Of a DNA stretch of 22,200 nt, positions 13,877 through 22,066 are shown in pieces. The stretch's first letter is position 1, and each line of letters begins with the position of its first letter. The DNA is taken from NCBI GenBank assembly GCA_958439725.1, contig CAUBWJ010000035.1, forward strand, positions 1 through 22,200, in the 5' to 3' direction. Under the pieces are notes generated by a model. That model ran no database searches. It was not told the origin of the DNA and saw only the letters and a program-made list of their open reading frames with translations. The translations under genes and the position numbers were made by a program. Origin of the DNA: an uncultured Muribaculaceae bacterium (lineage in GTDB: Bacteria; Bacteroidota; Bacteroidia; Bacteroidales; Muribaculaceae).

Positions 13877-15204
13877 TGGTTGATGCCGTATTTTTCCATT
13901 CTGCGATACAGCGACTGGCGCGTGATGCCCAGCCGCGTGGCCACCTTGCTCAGGTTGCCCGAGGTCTCTTCAAGCGCTTTCAGTATGGCGTGGCGCTCCA
14001 TGTCCTCCAGTGTCATGCCCGCTAAGGTGTCGCCGCTTCGCTGTTCGTTACGCGGGGCCGGTGTCTGGTTGTGCTCTATCGATTCGGGCCCGATGATATC
14101 CGAGGGCGAGATGAGTATGGCGCGTTCCACGGTGTTTTTTAGTTCGCGGATATTGCCGTAGAAAGGCAGTCGTGTCAGCAGGGCCATCGCCTCGGCCGAG
14201 AATTCCGCGCCACGCCGCCCTGACTGCGCCGCGAAGTGACGCACCAGCGCCGGAATGTCGTCGCGTCGCTCGCGCAGCGGGGGCAGATGCAGGGTTATGA
14301 GGTTGATGCGGTAGAGAAGGTCCTCGCGGAATCTGTGGTCGGCCACCATGGCCGGAAGGTCGGCGTTGGTCGCGCACACCACCCTTATGTCGACCTTGCG
14401 CGGGGTGCTGTCGCCCAGGCATTCGAATGTGTGCTGCTGGAGCACACGCAGCAGCTTCACCTGGCAGTTTATGTCGAGGTCGCCTATCTCGTCGAGGAAT
14501 ATGGTGCCTTTGTGGGCCATCTCGAAGCGTCCTTTGCGGTTGGCGGTGGCGCCGGTGAAAGCGCCTTTCACGTGGCCGAACATCTCGCTTTCGAAGAGCG
14601 ACTGCGAGATGCCTCCGAGATTCACCGTCACCATCTGCTCGCGGCGCCGGGGACTGTTCAGGTGCAGGGCGCGGGCTATCAGCTCCTTGCCGGTGCCGTT
14701 TTCTCCGGTGATGAGCACCGGCGCCTCGGTGGGGGCCACGCGCCTCACGGTGTCGAGCACGGCCATCAGTTCGGGGCTGCTTCCCACTATTCCCGCGCGG
14801 TCAAATTCCGTCGGTTCTTCGGGCGCCGTTTCCCCGGCATTGAGCGAGATTGCCGTGCGTATGCGCTGCATCAGAAAAAAATTGTTCCACGGCTTGGTTA
14901 TGAAGTCGAACGCTCCCGCCTTCATCCCTTCCACGGCCAAAGGTATGCTTCCCCATGCCGTGATGAGAATCACCGGCACGGCAGGCTGGAAAATCTTCAC
15001 CTTCATGAGAAGTTCCAGTCCTTCCTCGCCCGAAGTCTCGCGGGTGTAGTTCATGTCCATTATTATGAGCTGGAGCGGTTCGCGCCTCACCACTGCCAGA
15101 GCCTCCTCGGCATTGGCGGCGGCGACGGTCTCGAACCCCTCGCGCTTCAGGAGCATGCCCAGCGACATGCGTATCACCTTGTCGTCGTCAACAATAAGTA
15201 TCAT
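13873..15204 (-). CDS. Sigma-54-dependent NtrC-type response regulator
   Basis: 443 residues in three domains. The receiver is 1-120, with acidic pocket D6-D8, phosphoacceptor D50 (IIMDMNY) and K104 (ITKPW). The AAA+ ATPase has Walker A GENGTGKE (167-174), the sigma-54 contact loop GAFTGA (214-219), Walker B IFLDE (235-239) and the LPPLRERRDDIP block. The Fis-type HTH is at the C-terminus (LSKVATRLGITRQSLYRRM). The intact GAFTGA means it should activate RpoN-dependent promoters. It lies in the same operon as the efflux genes, after a 179-bp gap holding a long hairpin. A sigma-54-like promoter and palindromic sites upstream of the first operon gene are natural targets. Confidence 0.96.
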   Translation of the reverse strand: MILIVDDDKVIRMSLGMLLKREGFETVAAANAEEALAVVRREPLQLIIMDMNYTRETSGEEGLELLMKVKIFQPAVPVILITAWGSIPLAVEGMKAGAFDFITKPWNNFFLMQRIRTAISLNAGETAPEEPTEFDRAGIVGSSPELMAVLDTVRRVAPTEAPVLITGENGTGKELIARALHLNSPRRREQMVTVNLGGISQSLFESEMFGHVKGAFTGATANRKGRFEMAHKGTIFLDEIGDLDINCQVKLLRVLQQHTFECLGDSTPRKVDIRVVCATNADLPAMVADHRFREDLLYRINLITLHLPPLRERRDDIPALVRHFAAQSGRRGAEFSAEAMALLTRLPFYGNIRELKNTVERAILISPSDIIGPESIEHNQTPAPRNEQRSGDTLAGMTLEDMERHAILKALEETSGNLSKVATRLGITRQSLYRRMEKYGINQ

Positions 15205-15257
15205 GCCACAAATTTACATCTTTTTCAAATTCTGTAGTCCTATTTTTGTCCGGATGG

Positions 15258-15383
15258 CAGGGCGAGTCAGAACGGTTCAGATGGTAGGAGCCTGCGGGAT
15301 AGGCTGATGGGAGTTGACTGATGTCAACGACCGAAGTCTATCCCGCAGGCGACGACCCAGATGAGCCGTTATCACTCGCCCTG
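15258..15383. repeat. 126-bp long imperfect hairpin between tolC and the regulator
   Basis: The outer 10-bp stem CAGGGCGAGT/ACTCGCCCTG is 15258-15267 with 15374-15383. Then come AACGG/CCGTT (15271-15275 with 15366-15370), a segment with tandem G-A mismatches (15276-15284 with 15357-15365), a perfect 13-bp stem (15290-15302 with 15338-15350), and an apical GTTGA/TCAAC hairpin (15313-15317 with 15324-15328). It starts at the base next to the tolC stop codon. No T-run follows on the minus strand. It could be a dispersed palindromic element or a structure that sets the ratio of efflux genes to regulator genes. Confidence 0.85.
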
Positions 15384-16862
15384 TTAATTGCGCACCATCC
15401 GCTCTATGTCGGCATCTATGCCTGTGCCGCGTTCATAGTCCCATAATGTCACGCTCCGCAACTGATAATAGTAATACCAATAATAGAAGAGTTCATTCAC
15501 ATATTTCTGGCGCGACTCATCCTTGCGTGTCTGCGAGTCGTTGAGGTCGAGAGTCGAGATTTTGCCTATCAGGAATGTCTCCACGTTGGTGTGGTAGCGC
15601 TTCTGGGCTATCTCGTCGGCTTTGTCTGCTATCGAGAGCTGCTTGCGCTGGTTGTTGAAACGCTCCACGAGTATGAAGAGGTTCTGATTGAAGTCGAGGG
15701 TCTCCTGGCGCAGGCGGCTCTCCACCACATCGCGGTTGCTCTGGGCTACCTTCACCGCGCCGCGGCGCTTGCCCCAGTCAAGCAGCGGTATCTTCACGCC
15801 TACTTCCACCACCTGGTTGCTCTTCAGGTTGTTGTAGGCCTGCGGAAACTGCTGCGAGGTACCGGTGTAGCCCACCTGTGCATAGAGCGTGATCTGGCGC
15901 AGATTCCCCTTGGCCTTGGCTACCTCGTAGTCGGCTTCCAGTTGACGGCGGCGCAGATTCTTGGCAAACATGTTGTTTGCCAGGGCGCGGTCAAGCGCGT
16001 CGGTATACACCACGTCAATCGAGGGTATCACCGTGGGCACCACCGGCTGCAGCTCTACGCTCTCGTCATAGTTCAGAAACGAGCGCAGCTGATACATGTT
16101 GCTTTTCAGATTGCTCTCGCTGTCGGTGAACGACGACTGCGCCGTGAGCAGGTTCAGCTCCATCTGCAGGAGGTCGTTCTGGCTTATCTGACCCATCTCG
16201 CGCTTCACCTTGGCCACGTCGTAGAGTTTCGAGGCGTTGTCAAGGTTCTGACGGGCAATGTCGAGGTTCTCGCGGGCCATCAGCAGGTTGAAGAAATGCT
16301 GAACGGCGGCCATCGCCACCTCCTCGGTGGCCGACAGAAAGCGCGCCTTGGCCTCGGCGTAGCGCACGGGCTCTATCTTGCGGTTCCACTTCACGTTGTT
16401 CACGCCGAATATCGGCTGGCTCAGCGTCAGCGCCACGGGAATGGACATGAAGCGGTTGTATTTGTCGCCGTCAAGCTGTCGCAGGAAGTCGATCGAGGTG
16501 GTCAGCGAGAGTGTTCCGCCCGTGAGCCAGATGTTCTGGTCCACTGACAGTTCGCCGTTCATCTGCATGTAGTTGTTGCGCACGAAGTTGTACGTTCCGT
16601 CCTCGCTCTGATAGGTACTGTACTGCTTGTAATATCCCGGCAGCTTGGAGCTGAAGTTCACTTCCGGAAGCAGGTCGGCCTTGTAGGTGCGGTATTCCCA
16701 GTAGGAGGTGCGCAGTTCGTTGAGGGCCACGGCTGCGTTCACGCTCTGCACGCGGGCACGCGCTATGGCGTCCTCCAGGGTTATCGAGAGGGTTTCCCCG
16801 GCCGCCACAAGTGATGTGGCGAGCGCGAAAACTGTGGAAAGAAAATGAAATCGTTTCATCAT
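15384..16862 (-). CDS. TolC-family outer-membrane efflux protein
   Basis: 492 residues, start MMKRFHFLSTVFALATSLVAAGE, a signal peptide of about 22 residues. The mature part opens with LSITLEDAIARARVQSVNAA, the usual first OEP repeat, and has two long helical, coiled-coil-prone halves (about 180-260 and 380-460) typical of the alpha-barrel tunnel. VPVALTLSQPIFGVNNVKW-like and VGVKIPLLDWGKRRGAVKVA beta segments match the TolC pattern. It would form the outer-membrane channel for the HlyD-like adaptor and ABC transporter encoded upstream. Its start codon directly follows the permease stop (0-nt gap). No lipobox Cys is seen, unlike some CusC-type homologues. Confidence 0.92.
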   Translation of the reverse strand: MMKRFHFLSTVFALATSLVAAGETLSITLEDAIARARVQSVNAAVALNELRTSYWEYRTYKADLLPEVNFSSKLPGYYKQYSTYQSEDGTYNFVRNNYMQMNGELSVDQNIWLTGGTLSLTTSIDFLRQLDGDKYNRFMSIPVALTLSQPIFGVNNVKWNRKIEPVRYAEAKARFLSATEEVAMAAVQHFFNLLMARENLDIARQNLDNASKLYDVAKVKREMGQISQNDLLQMELNLLTAQSSFTDSESNLKSNMYQLRSFLNYDESVELQPVVPTVIPSIDVVYTDALDRALANNMFAKNLRRRQLEADYEVAKAKGNLRQITLYAQVGYTGTSQQFPQAYNNLKSNQVVEVGVKIPLLDWGKRRGAVKVAQSNRDVVESRLRQETLDFNQNLFILVERFNNQRKQLSIADKADEIAQKRYHTNVETFLIGKISTLDLNDSQTRKDESRQKYVNELFYYWYYYYQLRSVTLWDYERGTGIDADIERMVRN

Positions 16863-18107
16863 TTATTCGTCTTTGAGGGCTATTGCCGGTTTGATGCGCA
16901 TGGCGCGGCGTGCGGGTATCATGATTCCGAGCACAATCATCAGCGCCATCAGGCCGAAGGTCACGAGGATGCAGAACGAGGTGCGGCCCCAGCCTATGTA
17001 TCCGTCGAAATAGGAGTTGAACTCATACCATGACAGAGCCGTGTCTATCGCTGCGGCCGGAATGGTGGCTACCACAAGCAGCAGGAGGCCTTCGCCTATC
17101 AGGCGGTTGAATATGCTGCGGTCTGTAGCGCCGTTGACTTTGCGTATGGCTATCTCGCCCACGCGCTGCTGCGTGCGGAACCAGAATGTGCCCAGAAGCC
17201 CCAGGAATATGTTGAGCAGCAGGAAGCCCATGCCGGCGTAGTAGTTGCGCTCACGGTTGGTGTAGAATGTCTGGAAGTTGCGGCGGATGTCCTTGAACGA
17301 TACCACGTCGGTCACCATCAGGTTGCCGATACGGAACTGCGTGGGCGCGTCCTTCATCAGCGTCTCTTTGATGTCACGGTCCATTTCGGGCTTCACGCGG
17401 ATACACAGCTCGTTGGCCCACGAATACCACCAACGGGGGATCTCGGCAACTACGCAGTCGTTCCAGGTCTGGTAGTCGCAGTAGCGCGGGGGTACCAGAG
17501 CCGCACCCAGGCGCATTATATTGGTAGTGTCACCGATTGCAAATTCTTTGCCCGTGTAATCCTTCAGCTCCACGTTATATTTCCTGAAAAGATTGTTGTT
17601 GATAAGCACTTTGCCTTCTTTGAGCATGGCGGCAAGCTCTTCGGGAGTCTCGCCGTTGACCCCTTCGTAGCGGAACACGCGCACGAAATCTGGCGTCACG
17701 TAGCGGCGTAGCGTATAGCCGTCGGTCTGCATGGTATCTCCCTCGGCAATGTACTGCACGCCTATTCCGGAGTTTGAACCATTATAGGGATATGAGTTCT
17801 GCCCCCAGCACACTGCTTCTATTTCGGGACGGCGGCGGAGACGCTCCATGAGTTCCATACGGTCGGCTCCATTCTGTTCGTCACCGCGATCGGGAATATA
17901 TTCCGGACTTTTCATGTTGACCTCATCCACATCCACACGGTAGCAGTGCTCTATGTCGAAGCCGAGCGGAATGATGCGGGTGGAGATGCTTGTATAGAAA
18001 AAGTCAACGATATACCAGAGCACCACGCTCACCACCAGCAGCTCTATCACGAGCCACAGGTTTGTGCGCCATTCGTTTTTTATCTGGGTAAATAGTTTCT
18101 TGTTCAT
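16863..18107 (-). CDS. ABC transporter permease, MacB/FtsX-type (second of pair)
   Basis: 414 residues from ATG at 18105-18107 (MNKKLFTQIKNEWRTNLWLV). The frame is open 59 codons further but that part overlaps the preceding permease gene and is shadow. Layout: one N-terminal membrane helix (about 15-37), a large extracytoplasmic domain (about 40-280, MacB periplasmic core type), then three helices (about 285-305, 327-350, 375-397) forming the FtsX domain, with VGEIAIRKVNGATDRSIFNRLIGEG as the coupling region and a basic end ARRAMRIKPAIALKDE. Export of small molecules, peptides or lipids is possible; the substrate is unknown. Confidence 0.92.
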   Translation of the reverse strand: MNKKLFTQIKNEWRTNLWLVIELLVVSVVLWYIVDFFYTSISTRIIPLGFDIEHCYRVDVDEVNMKSPEYIPDRGDEQNGADRMELMERLRRRPEIEAVCWGQNSYPYNGSNSGIGVQYIAEGDTMQTDGYTLRRYVTPDFVRVFRYEGVNGETPEELAAMLKEGKVLINNNLFRKYNVELKDYTGKEFAIGDTTNIMRLGAALVPPRYCDYQTWNDCVVAEIPRWWYSWANELCIRVKPEMDRDIKETLMKDAPTQFRIGNLMVTDVVSFKDIRRNFQTFYTNRERNYYAGMGFLLLNIFLGLLGTFWFRTQQRVGEIAIRKVNGATDRSIFNRLIGEGLLLLVVATIPAAAIDTALSWYEFNSYFDGYIGWGRTSFCILVTFGLMALMIVLGIMIPARRAMRIKPAIALKDE

Positions 18108-18138
18108 TTTTGGTAGTTTTTTGTGTTTGGCAAACCGT

Positions 18139-19434
18139 TTATTTGGAGCGTCCCGACAGGGCGTTGACCAGGCTGGTGCGCGAGGCGTTGAATGCCGGCA
18201 GGCCGCTGCTGAGCAGGTTGAGAATGAAGCAGAACAGCATTGCCCATCCGAACGTCGACCAGTGGAAGAGTATCGAGCTGTCAACCTTCGGCGGGTTGAA
18301 AGTCATGGAGTAGGGTTGTGCGAAAAGCAGACTGTTGCAGAGGTAGCCGAATATCACGCTGAGCAGCAGTCCTATTACGCCAGCAACCAGCGTCATAACC
18401 AGATTCTCGGTGATGATGTCGGTTATTATGCGGCTGCGGGTGCATCCGAACGAGCGGCGAACGCCTATCTCGGCCGTGCGCTGTTTCAGGCGGCTCTGGG
18501 TCATGGAGCTGAGGTTGATGGCCGGGACTATGAGCAGAATCAGATAGATAATCAGCCTGCGGCGGCGTTCACCGGGAAGATCCGGCTCTATATTGGCTGC
18601 CAGGGCTACCACCTGCGTCTCCTGGTCGTATGGTCGGTTACGTGATGTTATCTTCCATCCCTCGGATTTGAGCTGGTCCTCATAGCGGTCGTGGGCCTTA
18701 TTATATTCATCTTTTATTTTCGCGAAATCGTCGCGGCTGTGGGCAAGGAGTGTCACGCTGATTGGGCCATGTATGGTTCCCCACGTATCATTCATGGAGG
18801 CCGTGGCCGAGAGGTTGGGCCATACCTGTGCATAGCATGCGTCGGCAAGGGTTGACACATCTTTCACCACTCCGGATACTCTGAACGGCGCCAGATTCAT
18901 CTGGATTTCGCGTCCGGTGACCTCAGTTGTGCCGAATACCTTGCGGGCAACACTCTCGGTAATCACTATTTCGGGCCGTCCGGCATCGAAGTCGGCTTTG
19001 GTGAAAGGTTTGCCGTCGATGAACGTGAAATCGAACACCTTCCAGAAGTTGTCGTCGACGGGTCGGAAGTCGGCCTGCACGTTCTCGCCTTTCGGGATGG
19101 ACATGGCCGCCGGTGTGGTGAAGGCGCGGTAGGCGGTGGCTGCCTCGGGTGTCTCCAGCGAGAGCAGCATCTGTTTGGCAGTATTGTAGCTCATGGGGCC
19201 GTTGGAGCTGTCTCCCTCGCCCCAATCAACATTGGTTGATGAAAGATATTTGTAGTGGAGGAAGCGGTCGCGGTTGCTTTCCGGCGCGAAGGGAGCCGTA
19301 AGCACCTCCTGCATCATCACCACTATCATTATCAGGAAAATGGCCAGCGCGGTGCCCGCTATCGTTACTATGCTCAGCACTTTCTGGTGCTTCATCTGAA
19401 ACCATGCCGAGCGGAATATGGTGTTGAGTTTCAT
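18139..19434 (-). CDS. ABC transporter permease, MacB/FtsX-type (first of pair)
   Basis: 431 residues, ATG at 19432-19434. An N-terminal helix (about 20-42, VLSIVTIAGTALAIFLIMIV), a periplasmic core domain (about 45-280) and C-terminal FtsX helices (RLIIYLILLIVPAINL, LVMTLVAGVIGLLLSVIFGYL, WAMLFCFILNLLSSGL). The segment LKQRTAEIGVRRSFGCTRSRI is the coupling region facing the ATPase, and the tail PAFNASRTSLVNALSGR is the usual MacB-like end. It lies 34 bp after the ATPase and 31 bp before the second permease. Together they would form a heterodimeric exporter with one shared ATPase. Confidence 0.92.
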   Translation of the reverse strand: MKLNTIFRSAWFQMKHQKVLSIVTIAGTALAIFLIMIVVMMQEVLTAPFAPESNRDRFLHYKYLSSTNVDWGEGDSSNGPMSYNTAKQMLLSLETPEAATAYRAFTTPAAMSIPKGENVQADFRPVDDNFWKVFDFTFIDGKPFTKADFDAGRPEIVITESVARKVFGTTEVTGREIQMNLAPFRVSGVVKDVSTLADACYAQVWPNLSATASMNDTWGTIHGPISVTLLAHSRDDFAKIKDEYNKAHDRYEDQLKSEGWKITSRNRPYDQETQVVALAANIEPDLPGERRRRLIIYLILLIVPAINLSSMTQSRLKQRTAEIGVRRSFGCTRSRIITDIITENLVMTLVAGVIGLLLSVIFGYLCNSLLFAQPYSMTFNPPKVDSSILFHWSTFGWAMLFCFILNLLSSGLPAFNASRTSLVNALSGRSK

Positions 19435-19468
19435 TGCTGTGAAATGAGATTGGATGATACGTAAGGGG

Positions 19469-20143
19469 TTACTGGACCTGACGGCCGTCGAGGAAGCGGA
19501 TTATGCGGTCGGTCTGACGGGCCTGCTCCTCATTGTGGGTCACCATCACTATGGTGCGGCCGTCCTCCTTGTTGAGGCGGTGGAGCATTTCCATCACTTC
19601 GGCACCCATCTTCGAGTCGAGGTTGCCGGTAGGTTCGTCGGCCAGGATTATCTCCGGTGAGCCGATTATGGCGCGGGCTATGGCCACGCGCTGGCACTGT
19701 CCGCCGGACAGCTGGCCGGGCATGTGGCGCATGCGGTGGGCCAGACCCACACGCTCAAGCACCTCGCGCGCACGGGCTGCACGCTCCTTGTCGCTCACGC
19801 CCTTGCGGTAGATCAGGGGCAGCTCCACGTTGTCGGTCACGTTGAGCGACGGTATCAGATGGAAGCTCTGGAACACGAAGCCCAGATAGCGGTTGCGGAA
19901 AGCGGCCAGCTGGCGGTCGCTCATTCCGGTTGTGGTCTTTCCGTCGATCTCCACGGTGCCTGAGGTGGGGCTGTCAAGAAGGCCTATGATGTTGAGCAGG
20001 GTCGATTTGCCGCAGCCCGAGGGGCCCATGATACTTACGAATTCACCTTTCTCGATGCTGATGTTGACGTTTTCCAGTGCGAGTGTCTCCACTTCGTTGG
20101 TCCGGTAGATTTTGTTTACGTCTTTTACTTGGATTATTGACAT
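19469..20143 (-). CDS. ABC transporter ATPase, LolD/MacB-type
   Basis: 224 residues, a lone nucleotide-binding domain. Walker A GPSGCGKST (40-48), Q-loop FQSFHLIPSLNV, signature LSGGQCQRVAIARA (145-158), Walker B IILADEPTGNLDS (166-177) and switch His in VTHNE (H203). The signature has Cys150 where Gln is more usual (SGGQQQR); catalytic residues are intact. It powers the two FtsX-type permeases that follow. It starts 42 bp after the adaptor gene. The MacB-type family usually works as a mechanotransmission pump with an adaptor and TolC, which are both present here. Confidence 0.95.
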   Translation of the reverse strand: MSIIQVKDVNKIYRTNEVETLALENVNISIEKGEFVSIMGPSGCGKSTLLNIIGLLDSPTSGTVEIDGKTTTGMSDRQLAAFRNRYLGFVFQSFHLIPSLNVTDNVELPLIYRKGVSDKERAARAREVLERVGLAHRMRHMPGQLSGGQCQRVAIARAIIGSPEIILADEPTGNLDSKMGAEVMEMLHRLNKEDGRTIVMVTHNEEQARQTDRIIRFLDGRQVQ

Positions 20144-20185
20144 GACTGTGTTTTTTTTATTGTTGTTTTGATTGTTTCGGTTGGT

Positions 20186-21433
20186 TTATCTGAGGGTGAG
20201 CTTGTCTGACTCGCGGTACTCGCTCATGTCCGAAGTCACTACTTTTTCTCCGGGCGCTATGCCGTCGAGCACCTCCACATATTCATAGTTGCTGTCGCCC
20301 AGACGCACCGAGCGCTTTTCAAGAAGATTGTCGGAGGTCTGCACGAAAAGGTCGTAACGGCCGGCTCCCTTGTAGTAGGGACCGTTGGCTATGCGCACCA
20401 CGTTGTCGCGGACGTCGCACATCACATACACGTCGCTCTTCAGGCCCGAGCGCAGTCGCGGGTTGGAGTCGTCGTCGAGCTTCACGGAGAAAGCGACTAC
20501 GCCGTTGGTCGAAAGAGGTGTCACGTTGGTGATCACGCCCCGAAGCTGCTCCTTGCCGATGCGTGTGACCGTCGGCGATCCCACCACTATGCGGTCCACA
20601 TAGCTGTCGGCGATCTCGCCTTCAACCTTGAAGCGGCTCAGGTCGGCTATTACGGCCACGCGCTCTCCCTGGGCTATCTGCTGGCCTATCTGGTCGTTGA
20701 TATAGGTGAGGGTGGCTGCGCGCGGCGCCTTGATCTTGGCGTCGTCGAAGGTGCGCATGGTCTCTGCAAGATTGCGGTCGGAGATGGAAAGCTCCAGGGC
20801 TTTCATGCGCTCGTCGGCCCGGCGCACGTCGCGCTCGTTGATAAGCTCCTTGCGTAGCTGCTCAAGCTCCAGGCGTGCGGTCTCGTAGGCCAGCTTCACT
20901 TCGCGCACCTTGTCGCCCGTTCCTGAACCCAGGCTGTCGAGGCGCTGCTCGTTGACCAGCTCGGCAGCCAGACGGTTAACCGACATCTGCTTGACGCGAA
21001 TCTGCATGTCGAGATTGGTCAGGAAGGTGTTGTTGTTGAGGCGGAGCTTGTCGAGCTCGAGGCGCTTCATGTCGCGCTCGTCCTGAATTCTCTTGAGCTC
21101 GGTTTCGGCTGAGAGAAGGTCGAGGCGCAGCAGGGGAGTTCCGGCACTCACGCTGTCGCCGGCTTTGCTGTAGACCTCCACGATTTTGGTGGCGATGGGC
21201 GAGTTGATTATCTCCTCGAAAGCCGGAGCCACCTTGCCGGTGGCGTTGATAGAAGTTTCGATAGTTCCGCGGTCGGCCTCGCATATTTTCAGGTCGGAAG
21301 CCTTTACTCCTTTTCTAAGCAGGAGAACCGCTGTAATCACTACGGCTATGGCTGCTGCCGATATCACGCAGATGCGTATCAGACGGCGGCGTTTCTGCCG
21401 CATTATTACCTCTTTTGGAATTTCTCTGTCCAT
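20186..21433 (-). CDS. Periplasmic adaptor (HlyD/MacA-like membrane fusion protein)
   Basis: 415 residues, first gene of the efflux operon. One N-terminal anchor helix (about 22-40, IRICVISAAAIAVVITAVLLL), then the barrel/lipoyl start TIETSINATGKVAPAFEEIINSPI, a long coiled-coil hairpin rich in Leu, Arg and Glu (about 105-225), lipoyl end IKAPRAATLTYINDQIGQQI, and beta-barrel and membrane-proximal domains. It would bridge the inner-membrane permeases and the TolC-like channel. ATG at 21431-21433 is preferred, lying about 40 nt after the predicted sigma-54 transcription start; a second in-frame ATG 10 codons later is possible. Confidence 0.94.
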   Translation of the reverse strand: MDREIPKEVIMRQKRRRLIRICVISAAAIAVVITAVLLLRKGVKASDLKICEADRGTIETSINATGKVAPAFEEIINSPIATKIVEVYSKAGDSVSAGTPLLRLDLLSAETELKRIQDERDMKRLELDKLRLNNNTFLTNLDMQIRVKQMSVNRLAAELVNEQRLDSLGSGTGDKVREVKLAYETARLELEQLRKELINERDVRRADERMKALELSISDRNLAETMRTFDDAKIKAPRAATLTYINDQIGQQIAQGERVAVIADLSRFKVEGEIADSYVDRIVVGSPTVTRIGKEQLRGVITNVTPLSTNGVVAFSVKLDDDSNPRLRSGLKSDVYVMCDVRDNVVRIANGPYYKGAGRYDLFVQTSDNLLEKRSVRLGDSNYEYVEVLDGIAPGEKVVTSDMSEYRESDKLTLR

Positions 21434-21485
21434 TGTGATGACTTAATTTGATATGTTTGGTTATTATGTTCTCACATATCATAGA

Positions 21486-21503
21486 CACATAAAGCGTGCC
21501 AAA
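21486..21503 (-). promoter_or_regulatory. Sigma-54-like promoter of the efflux operon
   Basis: The minus strand reads TTTGGCACGCTTTATGTG. The -24 half is a perfect TGGCACG (complement of 21495-21501). The -12 half is ATGTG at the right 10-nt distance, versus TTGCW, so it matches only in part (TG kept). The adaptor start codon follows about 50 nt later. The presence of a GAFTGA regulator in the same operon makes RpoN control likely. Confidence 0.65.
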
Positions 21504-21546
21504 CGTTACATCGCTTGATTTACAGCACGTTACTCCCTCACCCCAC

Positions 21547-21594
21547 TGTCCGATTCCGTACACTCCCGCCATAACCGTACACCCCCGCCGTACA
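21547..21594. promoter_or_regulatory. Candidate activator (UAS) sites upstream of the sigma-54 promoter
   Basis: TGTCCGATTCCGTACA (21547-21562) is an imperfect palindrome TGTNCG-N4-CGNACA. Two more CCGTACA half-sites lie at 21575-21581 and 21588-21594. The palindrome centre is about 55 bp upstream of the -24 element, a normal distance for an NtrC-type activator, and the 16-bp size fits a Fis-type HTH dimer. Binding by the operon's own regulator is inference. Confidence 0.5.
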
Positions 21595-21675
21595 TTTCCG
21601 TCACTCTCTCCCTGAAAAGTCAGCCTCCCCCAGTCCTTCCGTATAGGCGGCAAAACTCAAATCATCTCCCCCAAT

Positions 21676-22052
21676 TGTAGGGATGCACGCCAATGCTGTT
21701 TACTTAAGCCTAATAAATGACTTTTTCACTATCGTAAACGCGAGAGGAGCCGCGGAGCGGCGATTTCTTTACAACCCGCTGCGTCAGCTGCGGGACGAGG
21801 AGCCACGTTCCCCCTCTCTGCGGCGAGCCCCGGAGGACGCGATGCCGCAGCATGCGACAGCATGGGCCAAAACCGATTCCCCAAGCTTGCGCATCTTGCG
21901 AGGCGCGCTTTCTCCCAAGCTTGCCTCGCATATTTACCGGGAACTCCCTGTCCGGAAGCTAACGCATCCGGTTGTAAACAAATCGCGCATCCTGCGCTTC
22001 TTCTAAGTTAGAAAGGCCGTTTATTAGGCTTAAGTAAACAGCATTGGGATGC
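21676..22052 (+). repeat. 377-bp long direct repeat, copy 2
   Basis: Same-strand match to 11985-12361 with four substitutions and no gaps. It is about 240 bp upstream of the adaptor gene start, so the pair encloses the whole 8.8-kb efflux and two-component operon. Confidence 0.95.
21691..22046 (+). mobile_element. MITE-like 356-bp element, copy 2
   Basis: Termini 21691-21717 and 22020-22046 are perfect 27-bp inverted repeats. They are flanked by the 10-bp direct repeat GGATGCACGC (21681-21690 and 22047-22056), which looks like a target-site duplication. There is no transposase, so movement would need enzymes from elsewhere. The internal hairpins are those of copy 1. Removing the element and one duplicate restores GGATGCACG-CT-CGTGCATCC, a REP-like palindrome preceded by TGTAG. 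Confidence 0.8.
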
Positions 22053-22066
22053 ACGCTCGTGCATCC
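22047..22066. repeat. 9-bp palindromic hairpin at the right edge of copy 2
   Basis: GGATGCACG-CT-CGTGCATCC, perfect 9-bp arms with a 2-nt centre. It is the likely original target into which the element inserted. Confidence 0.75.

Noticed and set aside
14236..15237. 333-codon plus-strand open frame
   Set aside because: Antisense to the response regulator, which has complete receiver, AAA+ and Fis domains.
15591..16547. 318-codon plus-strand open frame
   Set aside because: Antisense to the TolC-like gene; no recognisable domain.
18108..18284. 59-codon N-terminal extension of the second permease
   Set aside because: It overlaps the end of the first permease gene, and the ATG at 18107 gives the normal start before the first membrane helix.
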